From Ilex aquifolium (taxonomy: Eukaryota; Streptophyta; Magnoliopsida; Aquifoliales; Aquifoliaceae): a stretch of DNA of 64,000 nucleotides. Shown piece after piece: positions 13,501-25,585 of this stretch (position 1 is the first letter of the stretch; the number at the start of each line of letters is the position of its first letter). Both the position numbers and the translations under genes were made by a program. The stretch is taken from assembly GCA_951799425.1 (NCBI GenBank), contig OX637395.1, positions 1,570,501 through 1,634,500 of the forward strand. The letters run 5' to 3'. The notes under the pieces are model-generated. The model was not told the origin of the DNA. It saw only the letters and a list, made by a program, of their open reading frames with translations, and made no database searches.

Positions 13501-15754
13501 AGCACTATCACCCAGCGTTTTGGAAACTGCTCCCACCAAGGTTTTATTTGCTGTAACCCTTCCACTAAAGCGCCCTCACCTGACCCATCTGAGCTAACAA
13601 ATGACTCTAACTTTGTTTCTGCTATGTCATACTCATCAGATTTATACCCAGCTCGGATGTTATGTACAATTGCATGCTTTGATTGCTGCCATTTCCTGTC
13701 AATTATACCAAGCTTATCCAACTTTCTTGGTTGAATCCAACAGCCGTAGGAAGGAGTTGATGAAAAACAGCATTCACGCAGACCTGTGAACCTTCGCCGC
13801 GGATTGAGTCTCTGAAACATTTCACTATGTTGCCTGGACATCAAAAGGGGATCGCCCCCTTCATCATGGGCTGTTGCTCTTGGTCCCACAGGTTTGACAC
13901 TTAGCGGAGAGGCTCCAGTTATAGAATAGCTTTCCCTTGGAACTCGCAGTCTTATGCAGAACATGTTTCTATAAACACACCGTGAAGCAGCAAATCCAAA
14001 TTGCTCTCCTCGGTGATGTGCTGTGGCTTGATCTGCTTGATTTGTTTTTCCTGTGGACAAAACAAAGTCATCAGACGAGCCTATCCTAAAGTTTAAAATG
14101 AGAATAAGTGAAGAAAGACAAAGTTTGATGGCATGAATGAATAAAATAATAATATTTCATCATCTCATTGTCCACTAATTTCGACACTTAGGGTGCAAGA
14201 AAAATTTCATCAGTGCCTGCAACTTTGTGGATATTGACTAGGATCCTCTCCAATGCAGTGGGCTTCTCTCAGAGGGAGTGGTCCAAGGTCTCGTGGGGCC
14301 CCACATGCAAGAGAACTAGAGTACTGAAGTCCAGTGTATCAGAGACGAGTTGCTCACCAGTTTTTTGCATTCCTTTGGTGAAATCAACAAGAATTACAGA
14401 ATTTTCCAGGAAAAATGGAATGCTGATCTTTAAGCATAATGTTTGCTTGAAAGCAAATGAGCACGGAGTAAAATGTTCACCTCGTTTCATTGCATAATTG
14501 ATTTACAAGAAAACGAGAAACATGAGATTGAAAAGGGAAGTGTATTTTACATTTAGTGATCCACATTCTGAAACCAGGATTCTCTATTTTTGTTATTAGC
14601 CAAACTTTGATGATCCCAAATTCTTATTTGGCCAAATCTGACACAAATTTCCAAATTATTCATCAGATCTTCAAACCAACTGAGAACATTATTAAAATGG
14701 TCAAGTTTGTTTGGAAACTTTCCAAATTTTGGCTATATATTCCTGATTCACCACCTAGCTACCTCTATGCAGACTCAAGAAATTCAAGTTGGTGGTCTAA
14801 TCCAGATATGATATCACAAATATGCAGCAAATATCTAACCTTGCTTTGGTCAAGCTTAAATTGATGACTAGATGAGCTCCAGAGATACACAAGGATTGCA
14901 CCTCTTAAAATTGGTACTAGTTGAAAATGTGTGAAAACTATGCAACAAAGAAATGCGTTCTGATAGCCATTTCTGATAAGCCATAAGAATATAATAAGGT
15001 GTGCAACTTTCCAACTTTAGGTCCCAAATAAAAAAACAAAAGGAAATTGTAAAGCATTTATGAATTAAGACCCACTTAAGTCACAGCAACAACTACCCAT
15101 ATTCAGCAATAATTCTGCTTTCATTTGGAAGAAAATGTCCTTCACTTATTAGTTGTACATATTACACCACTATTGAACTAAACATACCAGAAGTCTCGAT
15201 GCCCTAGCAATTAAACCAACAATGAAACGAATGTTACTTCCAAAGCAGAAGATAAGTGCACAATAGCCATTCCACTAAAGCACAAGAACATCCCCTCAAC
15301 TTAAAGAATTTCTACGGAACAACTGAAAATGAAAATTAAAATGTTCTAGTTTCCCTGAGAACATTCAGAGTAAATGCAACACAATATACAGCACAGTTTC
15401 GACTAACTGCGCACAATTCACAACAATTCCTCCCATTCCATAGGAGATTCGGAATAGAAAGCCAAATTGCGACAGTAAATTCCAATTAATCTATGAGTGA
15501 ATATCTCTAACAATTCGATCACTCGAAAAATCTGTGTATACAAGCAATATCCGATTACGAGAACAAAATACGCACAAAATGCAACAACAAGCCATTGCTC
15601 AAACCACGAAAAACATACAACAACTCACTATTACACATATACATATAAGAATGCTCTCGTGTATGATGTATCCATAGATCTTGACAGTGAAATTGATACC
15701 TGAACCGGTGATAGAACAGAAATTCCGGCTTGAAACAACGGCGCCGATAGCCAT
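7596..15754 (-). CDS. PHT4;4: Plastid anion/ascorbate transporter, PHT4;4 (ANTR2) type
   Basis: Major-facilitator carrier of the PHT4 family; Arabidopsis PHT4;4 is the chloroplast-envelope ascorbate transporter. Eleven exons in transcript order: 15754-15700, 14050-13461, 13221-13114, 12570-12415, 11198-10983, 10269-10060, 9145-9008, 8774-8673, 8311-8246, 7863-7779, 7693-7596. Together they give 607 codons with all phases consistent. The start [12 protein letters not shown] lies in a separate short exon. Residues 1 to about 189 form a transit-peptide-like extension; the carrier begins [16 protein letters not shown] at 190. Family marks include [85 protein letters not shown], and the end STGEKILD. 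Sequence and neighbours favour PHT4;4; PHT4;1 is the closest alternative. The intron after exon 7 has a GC donor (AAG|GCAAGT). Confidence 0.93.
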
Positions 15755-16410
15755 TGTTACCGGCAATCGTTAAAACTATCACACTCAGCTCCAACTGTGT
15801 TGTGTAAGCTCAAGCTTAAATCTGCTACACCATTTCACACCTCTCTCTCTCTCTCTCGTCTCTCTGTCAAAGAGAGGATAAACAGGGACGGTTGTTCTTC
15901 ATACGAATTTCTGCTAATTGTTTTTTTAAATATGATTTTTTTTTGTGCCTTTCAAAAAGCGGGAAAAATCTCAGTGGCGTTGATACCAATAGAAGGTTGA
16001 GAGATTGACACGAGTCATTTCATCTTCTTGATTGAGAGGTTCTTGTTTTTTGTGATCAATGAGAGGTTCTTGTGGATAAGGAGACGAAACTACCCAAATA
16101 CCCCTACACGCTTGTTGAAATTACCATGATTTGTTCTGTCGGTGCGCGAATAATGGATCGTGGTATGGATATTATCGGAAACGAAGTATGAAAATGCCTT
16201 TCTTAACGCCGTCACCGGTGAAAGGGACCTTGTAATATTTGTGTCTTGCAAGAGCCAGAAATTTTTCTCAGGATAGGCACTTTAATTATACACTCTAATT
16301 TTTTTTTTCTAACTAATTACACTATATAATATATTTATATTTATTATATTATATTTGATATATGAAGTCTATTTAATATAAAAAATTCCAAAAAAAAAAA
16401 TGTATATTGC
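15755..16410. other. Upstream region of PHT4;4
   Basis: Contains the PHT4;4 leader, including a CT run near 15841-15866 that reads as GA on the transcript strand, and presumably its promoter. No clear TATA box was picked. Beyond about 16250 the sequence becomes very AT-rich and leads into the hAT-like element. Confidence 0.5.
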
Positions 16411-18675
16411 CAGGGGCGGAGTCATAAATATCTATGATGGAGGCAAAATATAACTGATATAAAAAAATATTTAGCCGAAATTAATACAAAAAAAAATCAG
16501 TTCAAGAATAAAAAAAAAGTAAGAATCAACACTAAATTATTGTGAAATAGTAAATTCAATTTTTATTTAGTTGAAACAAAATCTTAACGAAAAGACACAA
16601 AATAATTTTTTTAGTACATTTTAACATAATTATATATTTCAATAAAATATATATTTTTTTTAAATCTCTAAAATTTTGTATATGATTTCAATGTAAATTA
16701 ATTTTCACTAATTTTGTATCAATGCGCACAATCACAAGTGCATAGTAAAATTATTCTTTATTTAGTTACAAAATTTAGTTGAGATCATTATCAATCTTAT
16801 AGAGAAAATTCCTATTCAAAATAGTTTGAAATATTTTTGGGTTACAACATTTTGTTTTTTATATACAATCGTATTTTATTAGGTTATAAACTACTATTAT
16901 TAAAAAAATGGTAAATAAAAACTAAAAATTATTCTTAAAAAGTAACGAATATTGTGTTAGATAAAGAGAAATATTGTATTTTCGTCAATATACAAATAGA
17001 ACATTGACTCAATGCAAAACTAGCATATTTATTTTAGAGGGTTAGTGGTCCACTAATTTATTTAAAAAAAAAAGACTAGAACCATTATTAAAATTTTCAA
17101 AAATTTATGAGATAAATATAATGTATAAAATAATTTTATAGGTCGGTGCAAGGAAGGACAAAAAAACTTAAGGAACTGAGTTTCTCGTGTGTTGAGCTTC
17201 TCTCTGTTTCTTCTTTTTTTCTTGTGGCTGGGCAGTGGGCAGCTGGGAGTGAGTGAGACAGAGAAAAAAAAAAAAGGAAAGATAAGATAGGTTTTAATCA
17301 AGTGGGCCAAAAATTTTATTTTTTAGTGAAAATTGGAAGTGAGTCCCCCTAGATGTACTTGTTTGGAGATAAGTCCTGCAAGGAAACTTATAAGGGACTA
17401 AGTCCATGTTTAAAATTATATGTAATGACTTAAGTCCACTTTTTTTTTTTATCTAAAAAATATCCTTCCTTAAAAGGAAGTTAAATTAATTTACTATTTT
17501 AGAAATTGTTATCCCTTAATTCAAGGTCAATTAAAATATATCAATAAAATCTCCATCATAAATTTAAAATTCAAATTCAAAACTCTCTTTCTCTCTCTCT
17601 CTATATATATGTATATATCAAATTCAAAGCGCTCTCTCTCTCTCTCTATATATATATATTCAAATTCATGTTACTATTTTTTTTATTATGTTACTGTTCA
17701 TGTTACTATTATATTGAGCATGTTACTGTTTTTGTTGAGTATGTTACTACTATTATTTTACAAAATATTAATATCCAATGTTACAATTTTATTTTTTTTT
17801 GAATATTATTTTTTTTTGTGTTTGAATGGTACTATTTTTTGGATTTGAATTTGAGAGAAATAATTATTGTCAAGTATGTTACAGTTTTTGTTAAGCATGT
17901 TACTATTTTTGTTGAACATGCTAATATTTTTGTTGAACATTTTACTGTTGTTATTTTTTAAAAATATTAATATTGAATGTTTCAATTTTTTTTTTATGTT
18001 TAAATGTTACTATTTTTTTGTGTTTAAATGTATTATTTTTTGTGTCCAAATGATAACTTTTTTTTTGTATTTAAATGTTACTATTTTTTTTATTTTTAAT
18101 GTTACTATATATATATATTTATAGATAAGAGAGAGAGAGAAAATTTTAATGTTAGTCAAACTCTTAACCTATATATGGATATAGATAGATATGAGAGAGA
18201 AAAGATTTTAATGTTAGTCAAACTCCTAAGATTTAGAAGTTTTTAATTTTATTTCACCTCTAAATGGAAGGGATAGTATGATAAAATTGACAAAAAACGG
18301 ACTTCATAACAAATAAGTTTCCTTGACGGACTTAAGTCCAAACAAGTCCATATAAGGGGACCGCCCTCCAAATTTCCCTATTTTTTAATGATGAATGGGC
18401 CAAAAGTTTTATTTTTTTAATAGGTTTGGATGAATTGTGATAGGTCAAATATTTAATTTTTTAATAAGTTTAGATAGATAATAATGAGCTCAATTTTTTT
18501 TTTAAATGAGTTTAATTTTTTAATTATTTTGGGTAAATAATATGGGCCTAATATAAATTAGGGGGCACACATAGTATATATGTATAAATATATAGTACAT
18601 ATACCTAACAAATAATAAAAAAAAAAAATTGAGGGGGGCACGTGCCCATCCTGCCCCTACCTCCCTCCGCCTTTG
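16411..18675. mobile_element. Candidate non-autonomous hAT element (Tip100-like ends), carrying a nested MULE
   Basis: The left end reads CAGGGGCGGAG, the 11-base terminal repeat I recall for Tip100-type hAT transposons; the right end, in reverse complement, reads CAAAGGCGGAG (9 of 11). The right end also has GGGGGGCACGTGCCC just inside, typical of these elements. No transposase frame is present. The 8-base flanks (TATATTGC on the left, GTCTCAAA on the right) do not match, so the insertion is old, one end is misplaced, or the two ends are unrelated. A younger Mutator-like element sits inside. Confidence 0.45.
17326..18378. mobile_element. Non-autonomous Mutator-like element (MULE), copy 1
   Basis: A 1053-base element flanked by a perfect 9-base target-site duplication TATTTTTTA (17317-17325 and 18379-18387). 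Long imperfect terminal inverted repeats of about 80 bases, about 80% alike: the left begins GTGAAAATTGGAAGTGAGTC and the right, reversed, begins GGGAAATTTGGAGGGCGGTC. Both share ACTTGTTTGGA and CAAGGAAACTTAT. Long inverted repeats with a 9-base duplication identify the Mutator superfamily. No transposase is seen. The interior (17640-18125) is very AT-rich and built of degenerate ATGTTACTATTTTT units between CT/TA and TA/GA tracts. A second copy lies at 42514-43329. Confidence 0.88.
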
Positions 18676-20060
18676 GTCTCAAATAATCAAGTTTATGTCA
18701 TCGATAATTAAGTTTATCACTGTTGTTGATGATGAACCAAGTTGATTATGTACGATCAATTTAGTTAAGTGTGCGGTGTAAAATAATTAATTAAACAATC
18801 AATAATAAAAGACAAATATTGGCGATAACGATGACCAGAGAACTCTATTAATAAGGCGATAACGATGGCCAGAGAACTCTATTAATAAGAAAATACAAGG
18901 TAGTAAGAAAGAGAGCAAGAGTACGCTAAGGTGAAGTGTATGAGATCTATCCCCATGTGCAGGGAGTTTACAATTTATAGGCGTATAGTCCTAGTTGAGG
19001 CGGTGATCTAAAAGTCAAGCTACTAATTTATCGATGATGATGGCTACAATTGGGGATGGACAATATTGCTTTCCCACGTACGTTGACTCTTCCTAGACTT
19101 TTAAACTTTGAATTAGATTGAAGCCATGAACTAACCTTGGTCTGCCTTTTGATGATTTGGACTCAATCTACGAACTGCGTCCAGGCCTAATTTGAATCTA
19201 GGCTAGTCAGTTGTGGTACGGAAGAAAAATGAAAAAAATAGTTATCACAATAGTGATAAAAACACCTACAAATATGATAAATTATACAGAAGAAAAATGA
19301 TAAAAAAATAATTACCACAAAAGTGATAAATTATCTACAAAAATAATAAATTTTTAATTATAAAATAACTTACAAAAATTATAAAAATACTCATTAAAAT
19401 AATACATTTTGGAGGCAAGATATAATTTTTATTTTTATTTTTATTTTTTTGGTACCTAGTCAAGTCTCTACTACTATGGCATCTTTTGCAATGACCCATT
19501 ATAATCAGCATTGAGGCATAATATCATGGAGAGAAAGAGAAACAAATACATAGAGAAGGCATTGAGTCATACAATCTACTTTGGCGGTCTTTAAAGACAG
19601 CAATTAGTCCTCCTGAGTGTTATAAGGCCAAACTTGAATGCATTTTGGTCGGTTCATTGTGTTTTTGCCTTCACAAAAAAAGTTCGACATGACCACCCAC
19701 CACCCTTCTTCATTCTGGAGCATATGGAGTAGTTAATGTTCTTTATTACTTCTTTTTTGTTTCTAGTTCTGAACCAGCTCTTCTCAGCTGCTGCTTCTTG
19801 ACGGGATTTAGGCGGCTCAATAGTTCTCAAATTGATACATGGAAAGATGTAGTCATTATAGAACTCAAAAAGTGCCGAGAGGTGGCACCGAAAAGTAATG
19901 ACTCAGAAGAGTCGAGTACATATACTGACACCAGCATTTAAGAAGACTTGACAACTCATTAATAAAGACTTGAGTGACTATAACAAGGCTATTAAAGAAC
20001 TCATGTATCATCGAGTGACTATGACAAGGCTCTCTATGATGAACCCAAAACTGACAGTCA
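18676..20060. other. AT-rich spacer with decayed repeats
   Basis: No gene seen. It includes a 34-base tandem duplication (18821-18888) and, at about 19230-19450, a TA-rich repeat of TGATAAA/TTACAAAAA units. The latter matches in reverse orientation a segment at 32790-33090, so both belong to one decayed repeat family. Confidence 0.5.
18821..18888 (+). repeat. 34-base tandem duplication
   Basis: The unit beginning GGCGATAACGATGACCAGAG occurs twice in a row with one difference (GACC versus GGCC). Confidence 0.9.
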
Positions 20061-20064
20061 TGAT

Positions 20065-20640
20065 TGCAGAGCATTAATGGCTATTGCGCCGAGCATATGT
20101 TCTCGGCGCACCCCGAGGTACTATTCCCCCGAACATCAAACACTCGGGAGTAGATGTCAAGCGCCGATCAGATGGACTTTGAGGACCAGGATTAGGATCA
20201 TAAGTGCTTGGCATGCCCCGAGCAATCATCCTATCACTCGAGTGACTAGTCACGAGAATCTGAGTGGAGAACACTCATTACGCATGGATAAGAGTGCAAG
20301 TCATTAAATGTTGAGATGGGACTTCCTGCCCTTACACTCATTGCTAATTCCGGTATAAATACTCCTCAAAAGAATGAACAAATGTACGACAACTAAACTG
20401 AGAAAATAGAAAAACACTCTGTTCCAGCATCCAATTCTTAGTGACTTAAGTTTCGGAGGGGATAAGTCGGGTGTTCACCTGACCCCTTTTCTGATCCTTT
20501 GGTTGTTTCGGGTTCATCATCGAGAGGATCGTTATTCGTATTCATTGCAGAAAACCTCTCGTGCACTACTGATAATGATAACGATGGATATGCATGTATG
20601 GGTTCTCTTATAGTATCGAAATATTATTTTTTTGATATTA
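20065..20640 (+). mobile_element. Old LTR-like fragment, family not assigned
   Basis: Richer in GC than its surroundings, with features often found in the LTRs of large plant Ty3 elements: short inverted motifs (GCCGAGCATATGTTCTCGGC), a TATA-like GTATAAATACTCC near 20352, and a GACTTAAGTTTCGGAGGGG segment followed by a C-rich stretch. No partner LTR, primer site or coding part was found in the window and the ends are not defined, so this is a fossil fragment or solo LTR at best. The young Ty3/gypsy element starts just to its right. Confidence 0.35.
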
Positions 20641-20662
20641 TATTTATTATGATTAATGTTAC

Positions 20663-21129
20663 TGATGCAGGAGCAGGAGCGTTTGAGTCAGAAATCCAAG
20701 TCTAAGAGGGAATGAAATTGTTTTTATCATAACTTTTGATCCGTTTGGAGTTTCGGGGCCCATAATATATCAAATCGAAGCTCTCAACGAGCCCTACAAG
20801 ACTCACAGCCTATGGCAGTGATAGGCACGGTTTTAAGCCAAAAAAGGCCTGGAAACGTGCGTTTGGGCCTTCCGAAGTTTTGTCCAATTTTGAGTTTATT
20901 TAGATTTTGTCGTAATTTTACTATTCCTTACGTAATTAGGATTTCCAGCTTATTGTTTAGTATTTAAAGGATGTTTTCAAGAGTTTTAGGGTTAACCATC
21001 ATTATTCTTATTTTTTTATAAAATTGTGGCTGCTTAGTCAGTTCCTTTTGGGTGATTCTCTTGTGTTCTTCTCTGTGAATTATCTGTTGAAACTAGCCTA
21101 CAGAATAATCGCTATTCTGTCCGGCTTCA
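20663..21129 (+). repeat. 5' LTR of the Ty3/gypsy element
   Basis: 467 bases from TGATGCAGGAGCAGG to GTCCGGCTTCA. Identical to the 3' LTR except for one base. Confidence 0.97.
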
Positions 21130-21131
21130 GT

Positions 21132-21143
21132 TGGTATCAGAGC
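21132..21143 (+). other. Primer-binding site of the Ty3/gypsy element
   Basis: TGGTATCAGAGC, complementary to the 3' end of plant initiator-Met tRNA, starts two bases after the 5' LTR. Confidence 0.92.
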
Positions 21144-22742
21144 TTCAGCATCTTCCTGGGGTGAGATCTCATCAGTTTAATGGCTGGTGGTCGTGGTCGT
21201 CGTGGGCAGGTTCCGAACGAGGAAGTCCCGCACCGTGATCGTAGCGTTCAGGATGTGATGATTGAGGATTTGCAGAGGCAAGTCGCAGAGCTAACTCGGC
21301 GTCTAACGGCGCAGGATTTCGGTGATCGTGGGACGGAAGATCACGGTTCTGAATCCAGTTTCGAAAACCCGTATCACAATCGTGCTCAATTCTGGGAGCA
21401 CCGAGGTCGGGAGGATCGACGTGGAGACCTCGGTTTCAGAGTGGATCTACCCGAGTTCACTGGCACGTTACAGGCCGAGGGATTTATTGATTGGTTGAAT
21501 GAAGTGGAACGAATTTTTGATTACAAGGAAGTCCCAGATCATGTCAAAGTGAAATTGGTCGCTATCAAACTCAAAGGCAGAGCATCTGCGTGGTGGGAAC
21601 AGTTGAGGCGATCACGAGAGAGGCAGAGCAAAGCCAAGATCACTGATTGGGAGAAGATGGAGAAAAAGATGAAGGGACACTTTCTTCCTTTCGGCTACAC
21701 TCAAACCTTGTTCCAACGACTTCATTCGTTGAGGCAGGGCACGAGGTCGGTTGATGATTACACGGAGGAGTTCTATCAATTGATAGCCCGGAACGATTTA
21801 TCTGAGACAGAAGAGCAGATGGTGGCTCGATACTTGGGAGGATTACGGCAACCTCTGCAGGATGTCCTCAGTCTCCACTCGTTGTGGACTGTTTCTGAAT
21901 CATACCAGCGTGCAATCGCTGTGGAAAAACAGCAGAACAGGAGGCCAGTGATTAGAAGCGACCAAAGCAGCCGACCAGTTCGGCCTCAAGAATCCCGTCC
22001 TAACCAACAAAAGCCACAAGGTATTTCTAACCCTAATATTAGATGCTTCAGATGTGGGGAACAGGGACATAGAGCGAATGAGTGCAGGAAGCCTGCCAGT
22101 CAGAAGGGCAAAAATCTCCTGATTGAGGAAGACGTGGTGGACGAACCCGAGGAGATTGGAGAGCCTGTGTATGACAATGATGAAGATGGAGATGTGTTGT
22201 ATGGAGATGGCCGTGAGACTCTGGTCGTTCGCAAGAGTCTACTGACCCCCAGGGGTGATTCAAATGACGATTGGTTGAGAACCAATATTTTTCACACGAC
22301 GTGCACAGTTGCAGATAAAGTTTGCAAGATGATCATTGACAGTGGTAGTTGTGAGAACGTTGTGTCTGAAGAGACTGTCCAAAAATTGCAGTTGAAAACA
22401 GATCGTCATCCCAAGCCATACAAATTGTCATGGCTGAATAAGGGCAATGAAATAACAGTAGATAGACAATGCTTAGTGTCTTTTTCGATCGGCAGGAAAT
22501 ATTTTGATAACGCTTGGTGTGATGTTGTGGCTATGGACGCTTGTCATGTATTATTAGGCAGACCTTGGCAGTATGATCGCAATGTTATTCATGATGGACG
22601 GAAAAATACATATTCCCTTAGCATCAAAGGGAAGAAGATTGTGTTGGCGCCTCGCCGGGAAGGAACCATTCCGACCTCAGTTGCCAATAATACTAACTTG
22701 CTTTCTGATGAAACCAAAAAAATTCTCCAAAGTCAAGCTCAG

Positions 22743-22868
22743 TTCGGCGTATCAGATCAGTTCGGCTTACCAGATAAGCTCGGCTTACCAGCTCAAGTCG
22801 GCTTACCAGATCAGCTCGGTTTACCAGATCAGCTCGGTTTACCAGATCAGCTCGGCCTCCCAGATCAG
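22743..22868 (+). repeat. 18-base tandem repeat (7 units) inside the Ty3/gypsy polyprotein
   Basis: Seven units of 18 bases, consensus CTCGGCTTACCAGATCAG, keep the frame and encode repeats of Leu-Gly-Leu-Pro-Asp-Gln. They lie between the protease and reverse transcriptase parts, where a linker is expected. Later units are more alike than the first ones, which suggests recent growth by slippage or unequal exchange. Confidence 0.93.
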
Positions 22869-25585
22869 ACCCTCAGGTTATTACTTGAGATGGAGCATGG
22901 AGACGTGGTTTATGCTCTGGTGCCTTGTGGGAATAGTACAGCAGGCGTGGACCCAGACCTACCAGCAGAGGTGCAGCAGCTGCTAACAGAGTTTTCTGAC
23001 CTAATGCCCGAGGATCTTCCTCCCGGTTTACTGCCTATGAGAGATATTCAACATCAGATTGACCTCGTTCCAGGGTCGAGTTTGCCTAATCGACCGGCCT
23101 ATCGCCTCAGTCCCAAGGAATCTGAAGAGTTGCAACGACAAGTGGTAGAGCTATTGGAGAGGGGCTCCATCCGTGAGAGTATGAGCCCATGTGCAGTTCC
23201 TGCCCTGTTGGTGCCGAAGAAGGATGGCTCTTGGCGTATGTGTGTTGACAGCAGAGCAATCAACAGGATTACGGTGAAATACAGGTTTCCAATTCCTCGT
23301 CTGGATGATATGTTAGATCAGTTATCCGGTTCTAAGGTATACTCAAAAATTGACCTTAAAAGCGGATACCACCAGATCAGAATAAGACTCGGAGATGAGT
23401 GGAAGACAGCGTTTAAGACGCAACATGGGTTGTATGAGTGGATGGTCATGCCTTTTGGGCTGTCCAATGCGCCCAGTACATTTATGAGGTTTATGCATCA
23501 GGTTTTACGACCTTTTATGGGGAAATTCGTTGTAGTTTACTTCGACGATATACTCATTTATAGCCCGACCTGGGAGTCACACTTTGAGCACCTCCGTGTT
23601 GTTTTTGAGGCGCTGAGGACGGAGCACCTCTTTGTCAATCAGAAGAAGTGTTCTTTCTTCACTACTTCTGTAACCTTTCTTGGGTTTGTTGTGTCTACTG
23701 ATGGTGTTATGCAGATCGGTCAAAGATAGATGCGGTCTTGGAGTGGCCCAAACCAAAGACCTTGCACGATATCAGAAGTTTCCATGGATTGGCGTCCTTC
23801 TACCGCCGGTTCATAAGAAACTTCAGCACCCTAATTGCCCCTATTACAGAGTGCCTCAAGGGACGTGATTTCCATTGGTCTGAGGAGGCAGAGACCAGTT
23901 TTCAGCTGGTCAAGCAGAAGATGACAGAGGCACCAGTTTTGGCACTTCCTGATTTTGAAAAGGTGTTTGAGGTAAACTGTGATGCATCTGGGGTTGGCAT
24001 TGGTGGTGTTTTGAGTCAGGAAGGGCGCCCCGTAGCTTTCTTCAGTGAGAAATTATCCGGATCAAAGAAGAATTACTCCACCTATGATCTGGAGTTTTAT
24101 GCTATAATTCAGTCCCTGAAGCATTGGCGTCACTACCTAATACAGAGAGAGTTTATTCTTATCACTGATCATGAGGCCCTGAAGTACATCAATAGGCAAC
24201 ACAAGCTGAGTAGGCGACATGCCAAATGGGTGGCGTACTTGCAGGAGTTCACGTTTGCATTGAGACACCAAGCAGGGAGTCTGAATCGTGTTGCAGATGC
24301 GCTGAGTCGTCGTACGTTACTCCTCACCACCATGAGCACCAGAGTTGCAGGGTTCGAGGCTTTCACTGATATGTATCCAGCAGATCCTTCCTTCGGGAGG
24401 ATAATTCAGGAGGTCACTGATGGTCAACGTCATGATTTTATTTTGCATAATGGTTATCTGTTTCGCGGATTACAGTTGTGCATTCCAGATTGTTCACTAA
24501 GGCAGCACATTATTAGTGAACTTCATAACGAGGGTCACTTTGAGCGAGATAAGACGTTGGCCCTGATCTCTTCTGATTATTATTGGCCCAAATTGGCCAG
24601 TGACGTGGCTCATTATGTGGAGCGTTGTTATGTGTGTCAGCGGTCCAAGGGAGTTCTCACAAATGCGGGCCTGTACACTCCTTTACCTGTTCCTGAGGCC
24701 CCTTGGTTTGATGTCAGTATGGACTTTGTGTTGGGATTACCCCGTACCCAACGGGCCTTGGATTCTATTTTGGTTGTGGTTGACAGGTTTTCCAAGATGG
24801 CCCATTTTGTAGCTTGCAGGAAAACAATGGATGCTGCCCGGATCGCCCATCTCTACTTCAGGGAGATTGTGCGTTTACATGGTGTTCCTCGATCAATCAC
24901 TTCAGATCGTGACACCAAGTTCACGAGTCATTTCTGGAGGAGTTTATGGGAGAAACTGGGGTCGCAACTGAATTTCAGCAGTGCTTACCACCCCCAGACA
25001 GATGGTCAGACCGAGGTGGTGAACCGGAGTTTGGGCAACCTTTTGCGGTGTTTGGCAGGAACTAAACCAAAGCAGTGGGATCTGGCGTTACCTCAAGCAG
25101 AATTTGCCTATAACAGATCGAAGAACAGAACTACAGGACTGAGCCCATTTGAGATTGTCTATGGTCAAAATCCATCCGGGGTGCTGGACTTAGCCCCTAT
25201 TCCACGTGTAGGTCGTCTGAGTCCTAAGGCAGATGAGATGGTAGAACATCTTCGGGGCATCCATGAGCAGGTGAAACTGGCCATTTGCGAGAGCAATGCC
25301 AAGTACAAGACTCGGGCCGACAGTCATCGTCGTCAAGTACTTTTTGATGTGGGCTGTATTAACTCGTGATCGTTTTCCTGTTGGAGAGTATAATAACCTT
25401 AAGGAGCGAAAGATTGGACCATGTGAGATACTGCAGAAGATCAATGATAACGTCTACAGGCTGCGCCTCCCCAGTCATTTGAAGACTTCTGATGTCTTTA
25501 ATGTGAAACACCTGAGCCCTTGTTTTATGGATTCCGATGTTACTACTGTGAACTCGAGGACGAGTTCTTTCCAACCCGGGGCGAC

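Noticed and set aside
14213-14864. Open frames in the first intron of PHT4;4
   Set aside because: No recognisable domain; the PHT4;4 frame and phases connect the exons on either side, so this is intronic.
17609-18124. Leucine/phenylalanine-rich open frames in MULE copy 1
   Set aside because: Produced by translation of ATGTTACTATTTTT repeats; low complexity and not a transposase.
21130-21160. tRNA-like TGGTATCAGAGC as a tRNA gene fragment
   Set aside because: It is the retrotransposon primer-binding site, placed exactly behind the 5' LTR.
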